The notes beneath the pieces were generated by a model. The model saw only the letters and a list, made by a program, of their open reading frames with translations, did not search any database and had not been told where the DNA came from. The translations under genes and the position numbers were made by a program. From contig JAGVOB010000106.1 of the NCBI GenBank assembly GCA_020052955.1, positions 1 through 39,718 of the forward strand: a DNA stretch of 39,718 bases, in the 5' to 3' direction. Position 1 is the first letter of the stretch. Each line of letters opens with the position of its first letter. Below, in pieces: positions 8,467-15,476 of the stretch. This stretch comes from Candidatus Omnitrophota bacterium. GTDB lineage: Bacteria; Omnitrophota; Gorgyraeia; VGKN01.

Positions 8467-9353
8467 TAATTGTCTCCAAAGATTCACTCAAATTTCTAAA
8501 GAAATGCCTAAGCTCTGTATATGAACAGAGCTTTAGGAACTTTGAGGTTATTATAGTTGATAACGGTTCTAAAGACGGTACTTTAGACTTTATAAGAAAG
8601 AATTATCCCGACGCTTTACTTATTGTTAACGAAAAAAATCTTGGCTTCTGTAAGGCTAATAATCAAGGGATTGAAGTTGCTAAGGGTAAGTTTGTTTTAA
8701 CTTTAAATTCCGATGTATATCTCGATAGGGGCTATATTGAAAGGATGGTTAACTCAGTTTCAAACCTGGATAGTGTAGGTATGGCCTCAGGAAGGGTTTT
8801 AAAATTCGACCTTAAGCATATTGATTCCTGCGGATTACATTTGTCAAAAAGCAGAAGGTTTTTCGATATAGGGCGCGGAGAATTAAAAGAAAAGTTTATT
8901 TCAACTAATTATATATTCGGACCATGCGCGGCTGCGGCATTATACAGAAAGGATATGCTTGAGGAAATAAAACATTTTGACGAGTACTTCGACAATGATT
9001 TTTTTTTCCTGGTAGAGGATTTTGATTTGGCATGGAGGGCACAGCATAAGGGCTGGAAGGCGATATTTGTTCCGGAGGCCATATGCTATCATTTCAGAAA
9101 CAGCTCTAATTGCAGCAGGGATTTTATTCAGTATCTCTCATTTAGAAATAGAATACTTTTATTATTAAAGAACGAGAAGATTAGCTCTGTTTTGATAAAC
9201 TTGCCATTTATGCTGCCCTATGACATATTAAGGTTGTTTTATATGGCGTTAAGAAATAAATACATATTAAAAGCTATTTGTGATATATTTGAATTAACCC
9301 CCAGGATGATAAAAAAGCGCAAATTAATAGTTAATTCTAATCCACGGGGATAG
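8442..9353 (+). CDS. GT2 glycosyltransferase
   Basis: A 303-residue GT-A glycosyltransferase, rhamnosyltransferase-like subgroup. It has the N-terminal VSVIIVSKDS and IIVDNGSKDGT motifs, the DXD-like LNSDVYLD, and the acceptor-side FFFLVEDFDLAWRAQHKGWK. A cytoplasmic enzyme that adds a sugar to a lipid-linked glycan is the likely role. The start could be ATG 8442 or ATG 8448 (MAEVS); both overlap the radical SAM gene. The final residues NPRG and the stop TAG come from the first unit of the structured repeat at 9339, so the original C-terminus has probably been replaced. Confidence 0.9.
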   Translation: MYMAEVSVIIVSKDSLKFLKKCLSSVYEQSFRNFEVIIVDNGSKDGTLDFIRKNYPDALLIVNEKNLGFCKANNQGIEVAKGKFVLTLNSDVYLDRGYIERMVNSVSNLDSVGMASGRVLKFDLKHIDSCGLHLSKSRRFFDIGRGELKEKFISTNYIFGPCAAAALYRKDMLEEIKHFDEYFDNDFFFLVEDFDLAWRAQHKGWKAIFVPEAICYHFRNSSNCSRDFIQYLSFRNRILLLLKNEKISSVLINLPFMLPYDILRLFYMALRNKYILKAICDIFELTPRMIKKRKLIVNSNPRG

Positions 9354-9428
9354 CCTTTCCTAATCCTTTTAAGGAAGGGTCTAATCCAGAAGGGATAGGC
9401 CGACCTCTTTCCATTAAGGTCGGGCCTA
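9339..9428 (+). repeat. Two tandem units of a structured repeat (family AATCC-GGGATAG)
   Basis: Two about 46-base units, 9339-9384 and 9383-9428, share AATCC-nn-GGGATAG, a variable stem-loop, and GGGYCTAA. The first stem pairs CCTTTCCT with AGGAAGGG, the second GGCCGACCT with AGGTCGGGCC, so stem bases differ but pairing is kept. Two further units of the same family lie at 35765-35893. Unit 1 overlaps the end of the GT2 gene and supplies its stop codon. Confidence 0.75.
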
Positions 9429-9442
9429 ACAGGTAGAATGAT

Positions 9443-9625
9443 TTGAAAAAAATAGTTAACAGGGCCAAAAAATATAAAGAAGTAGTTGTCGCCCTTTTTG
9501 TTTTAATGAAAGAAAGCAAAAAGTGGTGGTTGTTACCTATATTTATAATTCTTGCAATATTAAGTTTTTTTATATGCTTAACAGGGAACCAGCCCGTAAT
9601 ACCTGCCATCTACTCAATATTTTAA
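9443..9625 (+). CDS. DUF5989 family small membrane protein
   Basis: A 60-residue protein starting at TTG 9443; the only nearby ATG (9439) is out of frame and stops at once, and an AGGTAG site precedes the TTG. The pattern matches DUF5989: a charged N-terminal helix, the phrase LMKESKKWWLLPIFIILAIL, then a hydrophobic helix and the terminal PVIPAIYSIF (family consensus close to APFIYTLF). The function is unknown. In other genomes this family occurs beside SGNH hydrolases, SxtJ-type membrane proteins and carbamoyltransferases in polysaccharide loci; here the SGNH hydrolase begins 9 bases downstream, which supports the assignment. Confidence 0.8.
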   Translation: MKKIVNRAKKYKEVVVALFVLMKESKKWWLLPIFIILAILSFFICLTGNQPVIPAIYSIF

Positions 9626-9634
9626 ACCGCTAAT

Positions 9635-10678
9635 ATGTTTCTTCGCAAGGCGTTAATCTCTTTTATTGTTGTACCTATTGTATTTATAGCCCTGGAGACA
9701 TTGTTATTTTTCTTTCGGGCTAACCCGAAAGAAATAAATGATGCCGCGATATTTAATGCTCCAACTACAGAAGCAATAAATAATAGGACATTTCTTAAGG
9801 ATAGGCTGCTTTTATGGAAATTGAGGCCATCCCAAAATTTTCTTAAAAAGTTTACAAATGATAAATTCAACGGTAACTATGCGATAAATTCTCTAGGGCT
9901 CAGGGGAAAAGATTTTCCAATTGAAAAAAATAAAGATACTTTTCGGCTAGTCTGTCTCGGAGACTCTATTACATTCGGATGGCGGGTTGAATTTGAAGAT
10001 GCTTATCCAGAAAGATTAGAGGCAAAGCTTAGGTCAGGTTTCCGAGATAAAAATGTTGAGGTAATAAACGCGGGCGTATTAGGTTACAGCTCGCTACAGG
10101 GACTGCGTCTTTTAGAGAGAGATATAATAAAACTAAAGCCTGATATTGTTATTGTATACTTTGGAATTGATGACGGAGATAAGGCCGTGTATTTCAGCGA
10201 TAAATATCTAAGAATAAAGAGCGATGTTGCCGTTAGTATTGATAACTTTTTAAATAGATCCAGGTTTTATAGACTGCTTAAGAATTTTTTACTTAAATTT
10301 ATTGGTAATAAAAAGTATGAAAGGGATAGAAATACTGAAAGATCGAGGGTTTCACCGGAGGACTACAGGGTGAATTTAGAAGATATGGTAAGTTTATTAA
10401 ATAGTAAAAACATTCCTTTACTGGTCATGTTACCGATAATATATGAGAATGGCTTTTCACAAAAACTACAACGCTATGATGTAACAGAGAATCTGAGTCT
10501 AAAATTAACAGGCAAGAATATAAAATACATAAATGTACTGTCTGCCTTTAAAAAAGTCAAGGACCAGCAGATTTTGTTTTTTGATAATAGCCACCCGACC
10601 GAGTTGGGACATGAAATAATGGCTGAAGAAATTTTTAGAACACTCGTCGAAGAACGGTTGATTCAAAAACTAAACTAA
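9635..10678 (+). CDS. Membrane-anchored SGNH/GDSL hydrolase
   Basis: A 347-residue esterase-like protein. An N-terminal hydrophobic helix (ISFIVVPIVFIALETLLFFF) likely anchors it so that the catalytic domain lies outside the cytoplasm. Block I is CLGDSITFGW with the nucleophile at S111; the Gly block is NAGVLGYSSLQG; the NxxD-like block is YFGIDDGDK, with the usual Asn changed to Ile/Asp; and the catalytic Asp-His pair is DNSHPTELGH (D317, H320). Such enzymes add or remove O-acetyl groups from cell-surface glycans. Pairing with the DUF5989 gene and the nearby O-antigen ligase points to glycan O-acyl modification (inference). Confidence 0.88.
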   Translation: MFLRKALISFIVVPIVFIALETLLFFFRANPKEINDAAIFNAPTTEAINNRTFLKDRLLLWKLRPSQNFLKKFTNDKFNGNYAINSLGLRGKDFPIEKNKDTFRLVCLGDSITFGWRVEFEDAYPERLEAKLRSGFRDKNVEVINAGVLGYSSLQGLRLLERDIIKLKPDIVIVYFGIDDGDKAVYFSDKYLRIKSDVAVSIDNFLNRSRFYRLLKNFLLKFIGNKKYERDRNTERSRVSPEDYRVNLEDMVSLLNSKNIPLLVMLPIIYENGFSQKLQRYDVTENLSLKLTGKNIKYINVLSAFKKVKDQQILFFDNSHPTELGHEIMAEEIFRTLVEERLIQKLN

Positions 10679-10682
10679 CTCG

Positions 10683-10846
10683 ATTTATACATTCGCGGCC
10701 AGTAGAATCCCGAGTTCGCTAAAAGCGGACGAGGGGCAAAATCCCGAGCTAAACGAGGGGAACAATGGCCGGTTCCTTCGCAAAAGCTCAGGATGAGCCA
10801 TACGGAAACCTCGGGCTAAAGCCTGCGGAGTTATGGAGGGCTTTAT
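10683..10846 (+). repeat. Repeat element family ATTTATACATTCGCGG, copy A
   Basis: This element shares with 34079-34170 its left end ATTTATACATTCGCGGCCAG, the interior GAACAATGGCCG, ATGAGCCA, ACGGAAACCTCGGGCT, and the right end GAGTTATGG.AGG.CTTTAT. Copy A is longer because about 60 bases with two ATCCCGAG...GAGGGG units are inserted after the left end. It lies between two convergent genes; its last bases form the stop codon of the O-antigen ligase on the - strand. Confidence 0.75.
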
Positions 10847-12561
10847 TTTCTTTGAGAATCAGCCCTTCTGCTAATAGCCTCCTGCAGATATATACAAAAT
10901 TCAATTTTTGTAGGGTATAATTCCAACGCGTTCTTAAGTTCAGAGATAGCCTCGTCGGTCATATTGTTCCTTGAGAAAAATAATCCCAGATCGGCGTGAT
11001 TATATGCCGATAAATAGTTTAAAGAAATCGCTTTCTCATATCGGTTTAGCGCCTTTTCAAAGTACATTCTATCTTTATTCACCAAAAGCTCGTAGGATTT
11101 TGCAAGCCTGTTATATATCTGGTCATTTATCGGCATAAACAATACAGCCTTTTCTAAAGTTTTTGCTGAGTCTTCGTATTCCTTGTTAAACAAAAGATTC
11201 TGGGAATTTTTTAATAATTTTAACGAAATTCCATCGCTAAGTTGGAATACTAATAAGAGCATAAATAAGGGGATGCATAATAAATTGTTTAGTTTTGTGT
11301 TTTTCTTAATTGTTGGGAAAGGTATCATTAATCCGGCGCAAATGCACCACAGAAATGTCAGCTCAGGAAGATATAGATCGTAGTCAAAAAAGTTTCTCAC
11401 AATAAATGTCATAACAGCACAAAATATTCCCACGTCCAGATTTTTTACATTATTGTGTTTTATCTTTGTAAACGATAGTTTAATGAAGGAAAAAAATAAA
11501 ACAAGCAGGATGATAAATCCCAAAAAACCAGTTTCACAGAATATTTGAAGGTAACTGTTATGTGCGTAATACGTTTCGTCTGATAATGCACTTTTGTATT
11601 TGGTATAGAGTACTTTGAAATTTCCAAGGCCAATACCCTTCAGAGGAAAATCTTTAATGATATCTATGGCAGCTTTCCAATAATCCAACCGCTGAGCTAT
11701 AGAGTTCTTAATATTATAGGATTTGATAGTTTCATCCAGGCGTATCTTTATTATAAGGATAGCGCAAACAGAAACAATTATTAGAATGACAGATAATGCC
11801 AATACAAAGGTCTTATCTTCTCGGTTCCGATTATAGAGCATTAAAGCAAGAAGCACAAAAAAACAAATGATGAAAGCTGCGATACCACCCGCTGATTTGG
11901 ATAGCACTAAAGCAAGAGTCGAAATAAAAAAATTAATAGTTATAAATATTTTTATACCGGTTTTTAGATTAGGCAAGAAAGATATACCAAGAGATAGGAA
12001 GATTATGTATAATAGGAAAGCTGCCAATTTATCCGGAGAGAAGAAGGTAGCAAATACCCTTTTAAATAAGAGAAAATCTCGCGCATAGTTAGATATATTA
12101 GGAAAATTAGGATTTGCCGAAATAATTTTAAGGGTATCTCTTATACCAAAAAAATATTGGTATAGCCCATAAATGGATATAAAACACCCGCTTATTATTA
12201 TGGCTAGGATGAGTTTAGTTTTTTCCTCTTTTGAAAATTGTGTGGCTATAGAAAAAGTAAGTATATAGGAGATAAAATATACAAGTTCTGTCAGGCTGTT
12301 ATAAATATTTATGCTAAAAAACTGATTTATCAATAATAGCGCTAAGAAAAATAGCATAGGCGAATTTAAAACTGCTTTACCTAAAAAAGTAAATTTTTTA
12401 TCAAACACCAACATGGCGCATAAGTCTAAATAAAGCAGAGACCAGAAAATGGCGTTTACAAGCGGAAAGGCCATTGAGGATATAAAAGGTTTTATAAATA
12501 CAAGCAGGAGAAATGTATAAAAAGGCGTGTCTTTTAGGAGTTTATTAGGAGTATGTTGCAT
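10843..12561 (-). CDS. O-antigen ligase/polymerase (Wzy_C) with TPR tail
   Basis: A 572-residue polytopic membrane protein with roughly eleven hydrophobic helices. The Wzy_C/WaaL hallmark is the periplasmic loop: WKAAIDIIKDFPLKGIGLGNFKVLY followed by YYAHNSYLQIFCETGFLG. After the last helix, residues about 440-572 form tetratricopeptide repeats (AKTLEKAVLFMPINDQIYNRLAKSYELL, ALNRYEKAISLNYLSAYNHADLGLFF). It is expected to join or polymerise undecaprenol-linked glycan at the outer face of the inner membrane. It is the only clear - strand gene of the window, convergent with the SGNH hydrolase and divergent from the GT2 gene. It has no Shine-Dalgarno site, and a good promoter lies so close that the mRNA may be leaderless. 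Confidence 0.9.
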   Translation of the reverse strand: MQHTPNKLLKDTPFYTFLLLVFIKPFISSMAFPLVNAIFWSLLYLDLCAMLVFDKKFTFLGKAVLNSPMLFFLALLLINQFFSINIYNSLTELVYFISYILTFSIATQFSKEEKTKLILAIIISGCFISIYGLYQYFFGIRDTLKIISANPNFPNISNYARDFLLFKRVFATFFSPDKLAAFLLYIIFLSLGISFLPNLKTGIKIFITINFFISTLALVLSKSAGGIAAFIICFFVLLALMLYNRNREDKTFVLALSVILIIVSVCAILIIKIRLDETIKSYNIKNSIAQRLDYWKAAIDIIKDFPLKGIGLGNFKVLYTKYKSALSDETYYAHNSYLQIFCETGFLGFIILLVLFFSFIKLSFTKIKHNNVKNLDVGIFCAVMTFIVRNFFDYDLYLPELTFLWCICAGLMIPFPTIKKNTKLNNLLCIPLFMLLLVFQLSDGISLKLLKNSQNLLFNKEYEDSAKTLEKAVLFMPINDQIYNRLAKSYELLVNKDRMYFEKALNRYEKAISLNYLSAYNHADLGLFFSRNNMTDEAISELKNALELYPTKIEFCIYLQEAISRRADSQRK

Positions 12562-12568
12562 TGCTTAA

Positions 12569-12597
12569 ATTATTACAGATAAAGCATTTTTTGTCAA
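12569..12597 (-). promoter_or_regulatory. Sigma-70-type promoter for O-antigen ligase
   Basis: On the - strand, TTGACA (12597-12592) is followed after 16 bases by TAATAA(T) (12575-12569). Only 7 bases separate the -10 box from the ATG of the ligase at 12561, so transcription would start at or next to the start codon. The divergent GT2 gene at 12619 has TATAAT 4 bases before its ATG, but no good -35 box. Confidence 0.6.
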
Positions 12598-12618
12598 AGG
12601 TGTTATACTATAATTAAA

Positions 12619-13584
12619 ATGCCGGAGCAAAAGCTTATTTCAGTTGTAATTTCAAATTACAATAAAAAGGACTGTCTAAGAGAATGCCTCGAATCGGTTT
12701 TTAAGCAGACGTATCCAAAAATAGAGGTAATTGTTATTGATAACGGTTCAGAGGACGGTTCATGTGAACTTATTGATAAATATGATGCTGTAAAGGTAAT
12801 CAGGAACAGGAAAAATGAGTTGTTTTCTAAGAGTCAGAATATGGGCATAAGGGCCTCAAGGGGAGAATATGTGCTATGTCTAAATAATGATGTTGTTCTC
12901 AAAGAGGATTTTATCGAGAAGCTTATCTCCAAGGCGAGTTTCAATAATGAAATGATAGGTATATTTACGGGAAGGGTGCTTTCTTCAGATGGAAGGAAAA
13001 TAGATTCTTGCGGTCAGTTACTCTCAAGATCAAGAAAGCCCATAGAAAGGGGATATGGCAGACGGGAGATCGAATTATACCAAAAACGTGAGGTTGTTTT
13101 TGGAGCTTGCGGCGTAGCCGGTATGTTTAAAAGAGATATGTTAGATGAGATTAGCATAAATGAAGAATACTTCGATGAAGATTTTGCGATATTTTTTGAA
13201 GATTTAGATTTAAACTGGAGAGCAAATAATTTTGGCTGGAAGGCGCTTTATATCCCTGATGCCGTGTGCTTTCACAGGCGAGGCACCACTACCATTTTCA
13301 AGATACAGGTCCCACTGCTTAAAAATTTTATTTTGCCGAATATCCCCCATAAACTGCAGGCCTATTTTATCAGAAATCGATATCTGGCAGTAATAAAAAA
13401 TGACTCTATTAAGAAAATACTATTCGATCTCCCGTTTATTGTTATTTATGAAATAAAAATTTGGCTATTTGTTATCCTGTTTAGGCCAATTTTATTCGGT
13501 TCTATTTTTTCATATGTGTATTATTTTAAACGCGCATTCAGGAAGAGAAAAGCTATTAAAAATATGCTAAAGTATCCAAAATAA
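12619..13584 (+). CDS. GT2 glycosyltransferase
   Basis: A 321-residue GT-A enzyme similar in layout to the GT2 at 8442. Motifs are ISVVISNYNKKDCL, VIVIDNGSEDGS, the DXD-like LNNDVVLKEDF, and FFEDLDLNWRANNFGWK. A C-terminal hydrophobic stretch (IWLFVILFRPILFGSIF) could touch the membrane. It probably extends the same lipid-linked glycan as its neighbours. Its start ATG lacks a clear ribosome binding site and stands 4 bases after TATAAT in a 57-base divergent gap. It is followed after 56 bases by the flippase-like gene. Confidence 0.9.
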   Translation: MPEQKLISVVISNYNKKDCLRECLESVFKQTYPKIEVIVIDNGSEDGSCELIDKYDAVKVIRNRKNELFSKSQNMGIRASRGEYVLCLNNDVVLKEDFIEKLISKASFNNEMIGIFTGRVLSSDGRKIDSCGQLLSRSRKPIERGYGRREIELYQKREVVFGACGVAGMFKRDMLDEISINEEYFDEDFAIFFEDLDLNWRANNFGWKALYIPDAVCFHRRGTTTIFKIQVPLLKNFILPNIPHKLQAYFIRNRYLAVIKNDSIKKILFDLPFIVIYEIKIWLFVILFRPILFGSIFSYVYYFKRAFRKRKAIKNMLKYPK

Positions 13585-13640
13585 TCTTTACATAAGAATT
13601 TTTATATGCTATTCTAACAAAACATGTAACAGCATTCATT

Positions 13641-14639
13641 GTGATGATAAAGAGAAAAAATTTATTCTTGATATTAAGGGTTTTTATAAGCGCAGGTGCC
13701 ATATGTATGTTGCTGTTTATGGCAAGAAATGAATTAGGGAAAATCTATAACCTAATAGTAAACCTGAATAAAGCGTTTTTTACCGTTTCTTTCATATTAT
13801 TTCTAATAATAAGTTTCCTTGTCTCCTTTAGGTTTAAACTTCTTTTAAAGGTGCAGAATATCTTTCTTTCACTAAAGGAATCGGCAAAATTGACATTTAT
13901 AGGCTATTTTTTCAACAATTTTCTCCCCTCTTCTTTAGGTGGTGATTTAGCAAGGGGTTATTACGCGTTTAAGTCTACTAATAAAAAACTTTCCTCCTTT
14001 ACAACTATCTTTGTAGACAGGCTTGTTGGGGTTACAGCTATGGTGTTTCTTATGGGCATCGCTTTTATTTTTATCCAAGATGCAAGGGAAAATAAAGTAG
14101 CCTTATCTTTAGCCATCATTGTTATATCTTTGGTTTTATTTGCATTACTATTTCTCTTAAACAGAAGCCTTGCTAAAAAGCTTTCATTTATGTTGAGATT
14201 TTTTATCCCTTTTAAATTAAATGAGAAACTTAGGCCAATATATAATTCGATAAATAAATATAAAGATTCCAAGAAGCTGCTTCTAGAGGCCCTTGTAATT
14301 TCCTTTTTAGTTCAATTATTGGTGGTTTTAATATTTTTTGTGCTGAGCAAGTCTATTAATATGAAACTTCCCTTAGGTTTTAAAGACCTGTTTTGGGTCG
14401 TACCTCTCTCATCTATAGTGAGTATGTTACCGTCTATAAATGGTATCGGCGTAAGGGAAGGCGCCTTTGTATATTTTTTGCGCCGGATAGTCAACCCGGA
14501 AATTGCCATTTCCATCTCACTGCTTTTTCTGGGTTTAACTATATTTGTAAGCTTAATAGGGGGGGTTGTTTATATATTCATGAAGACCAATAAGGGAAAA
14601 GAATATAAAGCTCCACGGCTTAACAGCAGTGGTTTCTGA
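13641..14639 (+). CDS. Flippase-like/lysylphosphatidylglycerol synthase TM-domain protein
   Basis: A 332-residue integral membrane protein with about eight hydrophobic helices, matching the UPF0104/LPG_synthase_TM family (MprF N-terminal domain, AglD, YbhN). Family marks are GYFFNNFLPSSLGGDLARGYYAF near residue 95 and LPSINGIGVREGAFVYFL near residue 265. Such proteins are proposed to move lipids or lipid-linked sugars across the membrane. The start may be GTG 13641 or the next codon, ATG 13644; neither has a clear ribosome binding site. The last nine residues (APRLNSSGF) and stop come from an inserted repeat; without it the protein would end KGKEYKTEV and stop directly against the next start codon. 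Confidence 0.88.
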   Translation: MMIKRKNLFLILRVFISAGAICMLLFMARNELGKIYNLIVNLNKAFFTVSFILFLIISFLVSFRFKLLLKVQNIFLSLKESAKLTFIGYFFNNFLPSSLGGDLARGYYAFKSTNKKLSSFTTIFVDRLVGVTAMVFLMGIAFIFIQDARENKVALSLAIIVISLVLFALLFLLNRSLAKKLSFMLRFFIPFKLNEKLRPIYNSINKYKDSKKLLLEALVISFLVQLLVVLIFFVLSKSINMKLPLGFKDLFWVVPLSSIVSMLPSINGIGVREGAFVYFLRRIVNPEIAISISLLFLGLTIFVSLIGGVVYIFMKTNKGKEYKAPRLNSSGF

Positions 14640-14693
14640 CTTTTTCCCGCCTTTTGGAGGGACTGGGTGAGAGATAAGGGAAAAGAATATAAA
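14590..14693 (+). mobile_element. Short insertion flanked by a perfect 20-bp duplication
   Basis: The sequence ATAAGGGAAAAGAATATAAA occurs at 14590-14609 and again at 14674-14693. Between them lie 64 bases that start GCTCCACGGCTTAACAGC and contain CCACGGCTTAACAGCAGTGG (imperfect hairpin) and a CCCGCC/GGAGGG pair. A second copy of the family is at 23035-23132. Deleting one duplicate plus the insert (84 bases, in frame) gives an uninterrupted gene ending TEV-stop immediately before the next ATG. This is the signature of insertion with target-site duplication. The element encodes no protein, so it would need help in trans. Confidence 0.8.
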
Positions 14694-14705
14694 ACGGAGG
14701 TATAA

Positions 14706-14864
14706 ATGATAGATAAGGAATTGCTGGATATACTAGCATGCCCGGCGTGCAAGGCATCGGTAGAATTAAAGGATAATTGGATAGTATGCACAAAATGTAA
14801 AAGGAAGTATCCTATAAGGGATGACATACCTATAATGCTTATCGAAGAGGCAAAGACGGACTGA
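14706..14864 (+). CDS. Trm112-like (UPF0434/YcaR) zinc-ribbon protein
   Basis: A 52-residue protein too short for the ORF track, with start ATG 14706 and GGAGG 7 bases upstream. The sequence MIDKELLDILACPACKASVEL ... VCTKCKRKYPIRDDIPIML matches the bacterial Trm112/YcaR family: CPxC and CxxC zinc-ligand pairs, then YPIRDDIPIML. In eukaryotes Trm112 activates methyltransferases; in bacteria the small stand-alone form is poorly characterised and often sits in envelope glycolipid operons, for example near lpxK and kdsB. In the inferred pre-insertion state the upstream stop TAA directly abuts this ATG, so the gene belongs to the same operon as the flippase-like gene. Confidence 0.88.
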   Translation: MIDKELLDILACPACKASVELKDNWIVCTKCKRKYPIRDDIPIMLIEEAKTD

Positions 14865-14871
14865 TAATTTG

Positions 14872-14924
14872 ACCCCGCACCTTTCTACCTCGAAGAAATA
14901 CTTCGTAGCAAAAAGGTGCGGGGT
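14872..14924 (+). terminator. Strong hairpin after Trm112-like gene
   Basis: ACCCCGCACCTTT pairs with AAAGGTGCGGGGT, enclosing a second hairpin (CGAAG/CTTCG). It lies 7 bases after the stop codon. Only TTTAATT follows, so it is a weak intrinsic terminator candidate or another palindromic repeat; it is close to the smaller CCGCC/GGCGG hairpin at about 14934-14947. Confidence 0.45.
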
Positions 14925-14958
14925 TTAATTCATCCGCCTCGGGCGGACTCCATAACTT

Positions 14959-14976
14959 GTGTCGTCATTAAGGAGG
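14959..14976 (+). repeat. 18-nt leader repeat carrying a Shine-Dalgarno (aroQ copy)
   Basis: GTGTCGTCATTAAGGAGG is identical at 14959-14976 and 20686-20703. Each copy places AAGGAGG 6 bases before the start codon of the next gene (aroQ and the AmaP-like gene), and each follows palindromic DNA. In both places the ORF track extends in frame into the repeat (SSLRR), which is not expected to be translated. Confidence 0.7.
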
Positions 14977-14982
14977 GTCTTT

Positions 14983-15459
14983 ATGAAGAAAATTCTTGTT
15001 ATCCATGGCCCGAATCTGAATTTGCTCGGTAAAAGAGAGCCGGGTATATATGGTTTTAAGTCAATAGAAGAAATAAATAAGGCTCTAATTAGAATTGCAA
15101 AAAAGAATAAAGTGCTTCTTGAGATTAAACAATCAGACCATGAAGGAAATATTGTGCAGCTGATCGGGGGATCGAAAGGCAAATTTAGCGCTATTATAAT
15201 AAATCCCGCAGCGTATACGCATACCAGCATAGCAATAAGAGACGCTATTTTAGGTGTAAATATACCGACGGTTGAGGTGCATCTATCTAATATTTACGCT
15301 AGAGAGGAATTCAGGCATAAGTCATTAATAGCCCCGGTAGCAAAAGGTCAAATCTGCGGGTTCGGTAAGAATAGTTATATTTTGGCTCTTTTAGCTGTAA
15401 TTGAACTTTTAAAAAATCAAACCCATGCCTTAGAGACGACAAAATATCATAAGGATTAG
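14983..15459 (+). CDS. aroQ: 3-dehydroquinate dehydratase, type II
   Basis: A 158-residue protein of normal family length that converts 3-dehydroquinate to 3-dehydroshikimate in the shikimate pathway. Type II motifs are all present: HGPNLNLLGKREPGIYG (with the catalytic Tyr), ESDxEG-like KQSDHEGNIVQLI, INPAAYTHTSIAIRDAI, and VEVHLSNIYAREEFRHKS with its catalytic His. The ATG at 14983 is chosen over the ORF track start 14959 because AAGGAGG lies 6 bases upstream and the family starts at this point. The order aroQ, M24 peptidase, efp, accB, accC is a recurrent bacterial gene order, here interrupted by a TPR gene. Confidence 0.93.
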   Translation: MKKILVIHGPNLNLLGKREPGIYGFKSIEEINKALIRIAKKNKVLLEIKQSDHEGNIVQLIGGSKGKFSAIIINPAAYTHTSIAIRDAILGVNIPTVEVHLSNIYAREEFRHKSLIAPVAKGQICGFGKNSYILALLAVIELLKNQTHALETTKYHKD

Positions 15460-15476
15460 TAAGTTAAAGTTAAATA

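Noticed and set aside
9339-9428. Possible CRISPR array from repeated AATCC units
   Set aside because: The units are hairpins joined directly or 35 bases apart, with no regular unique spacers and no cas genes.
10843-12561. Forward-strand ORFs at 11183 and 11867
   Set aside because: They lie inside the O-antigen ligase on the opposite strand and have no recognisable domains or ribosome binding sites.
14590-14693. Duplication as a simple tandem repeat from slippage
   Set aside because: The two copies are separated by a 64-base element found at another locus, which fits insertion better than slippage.
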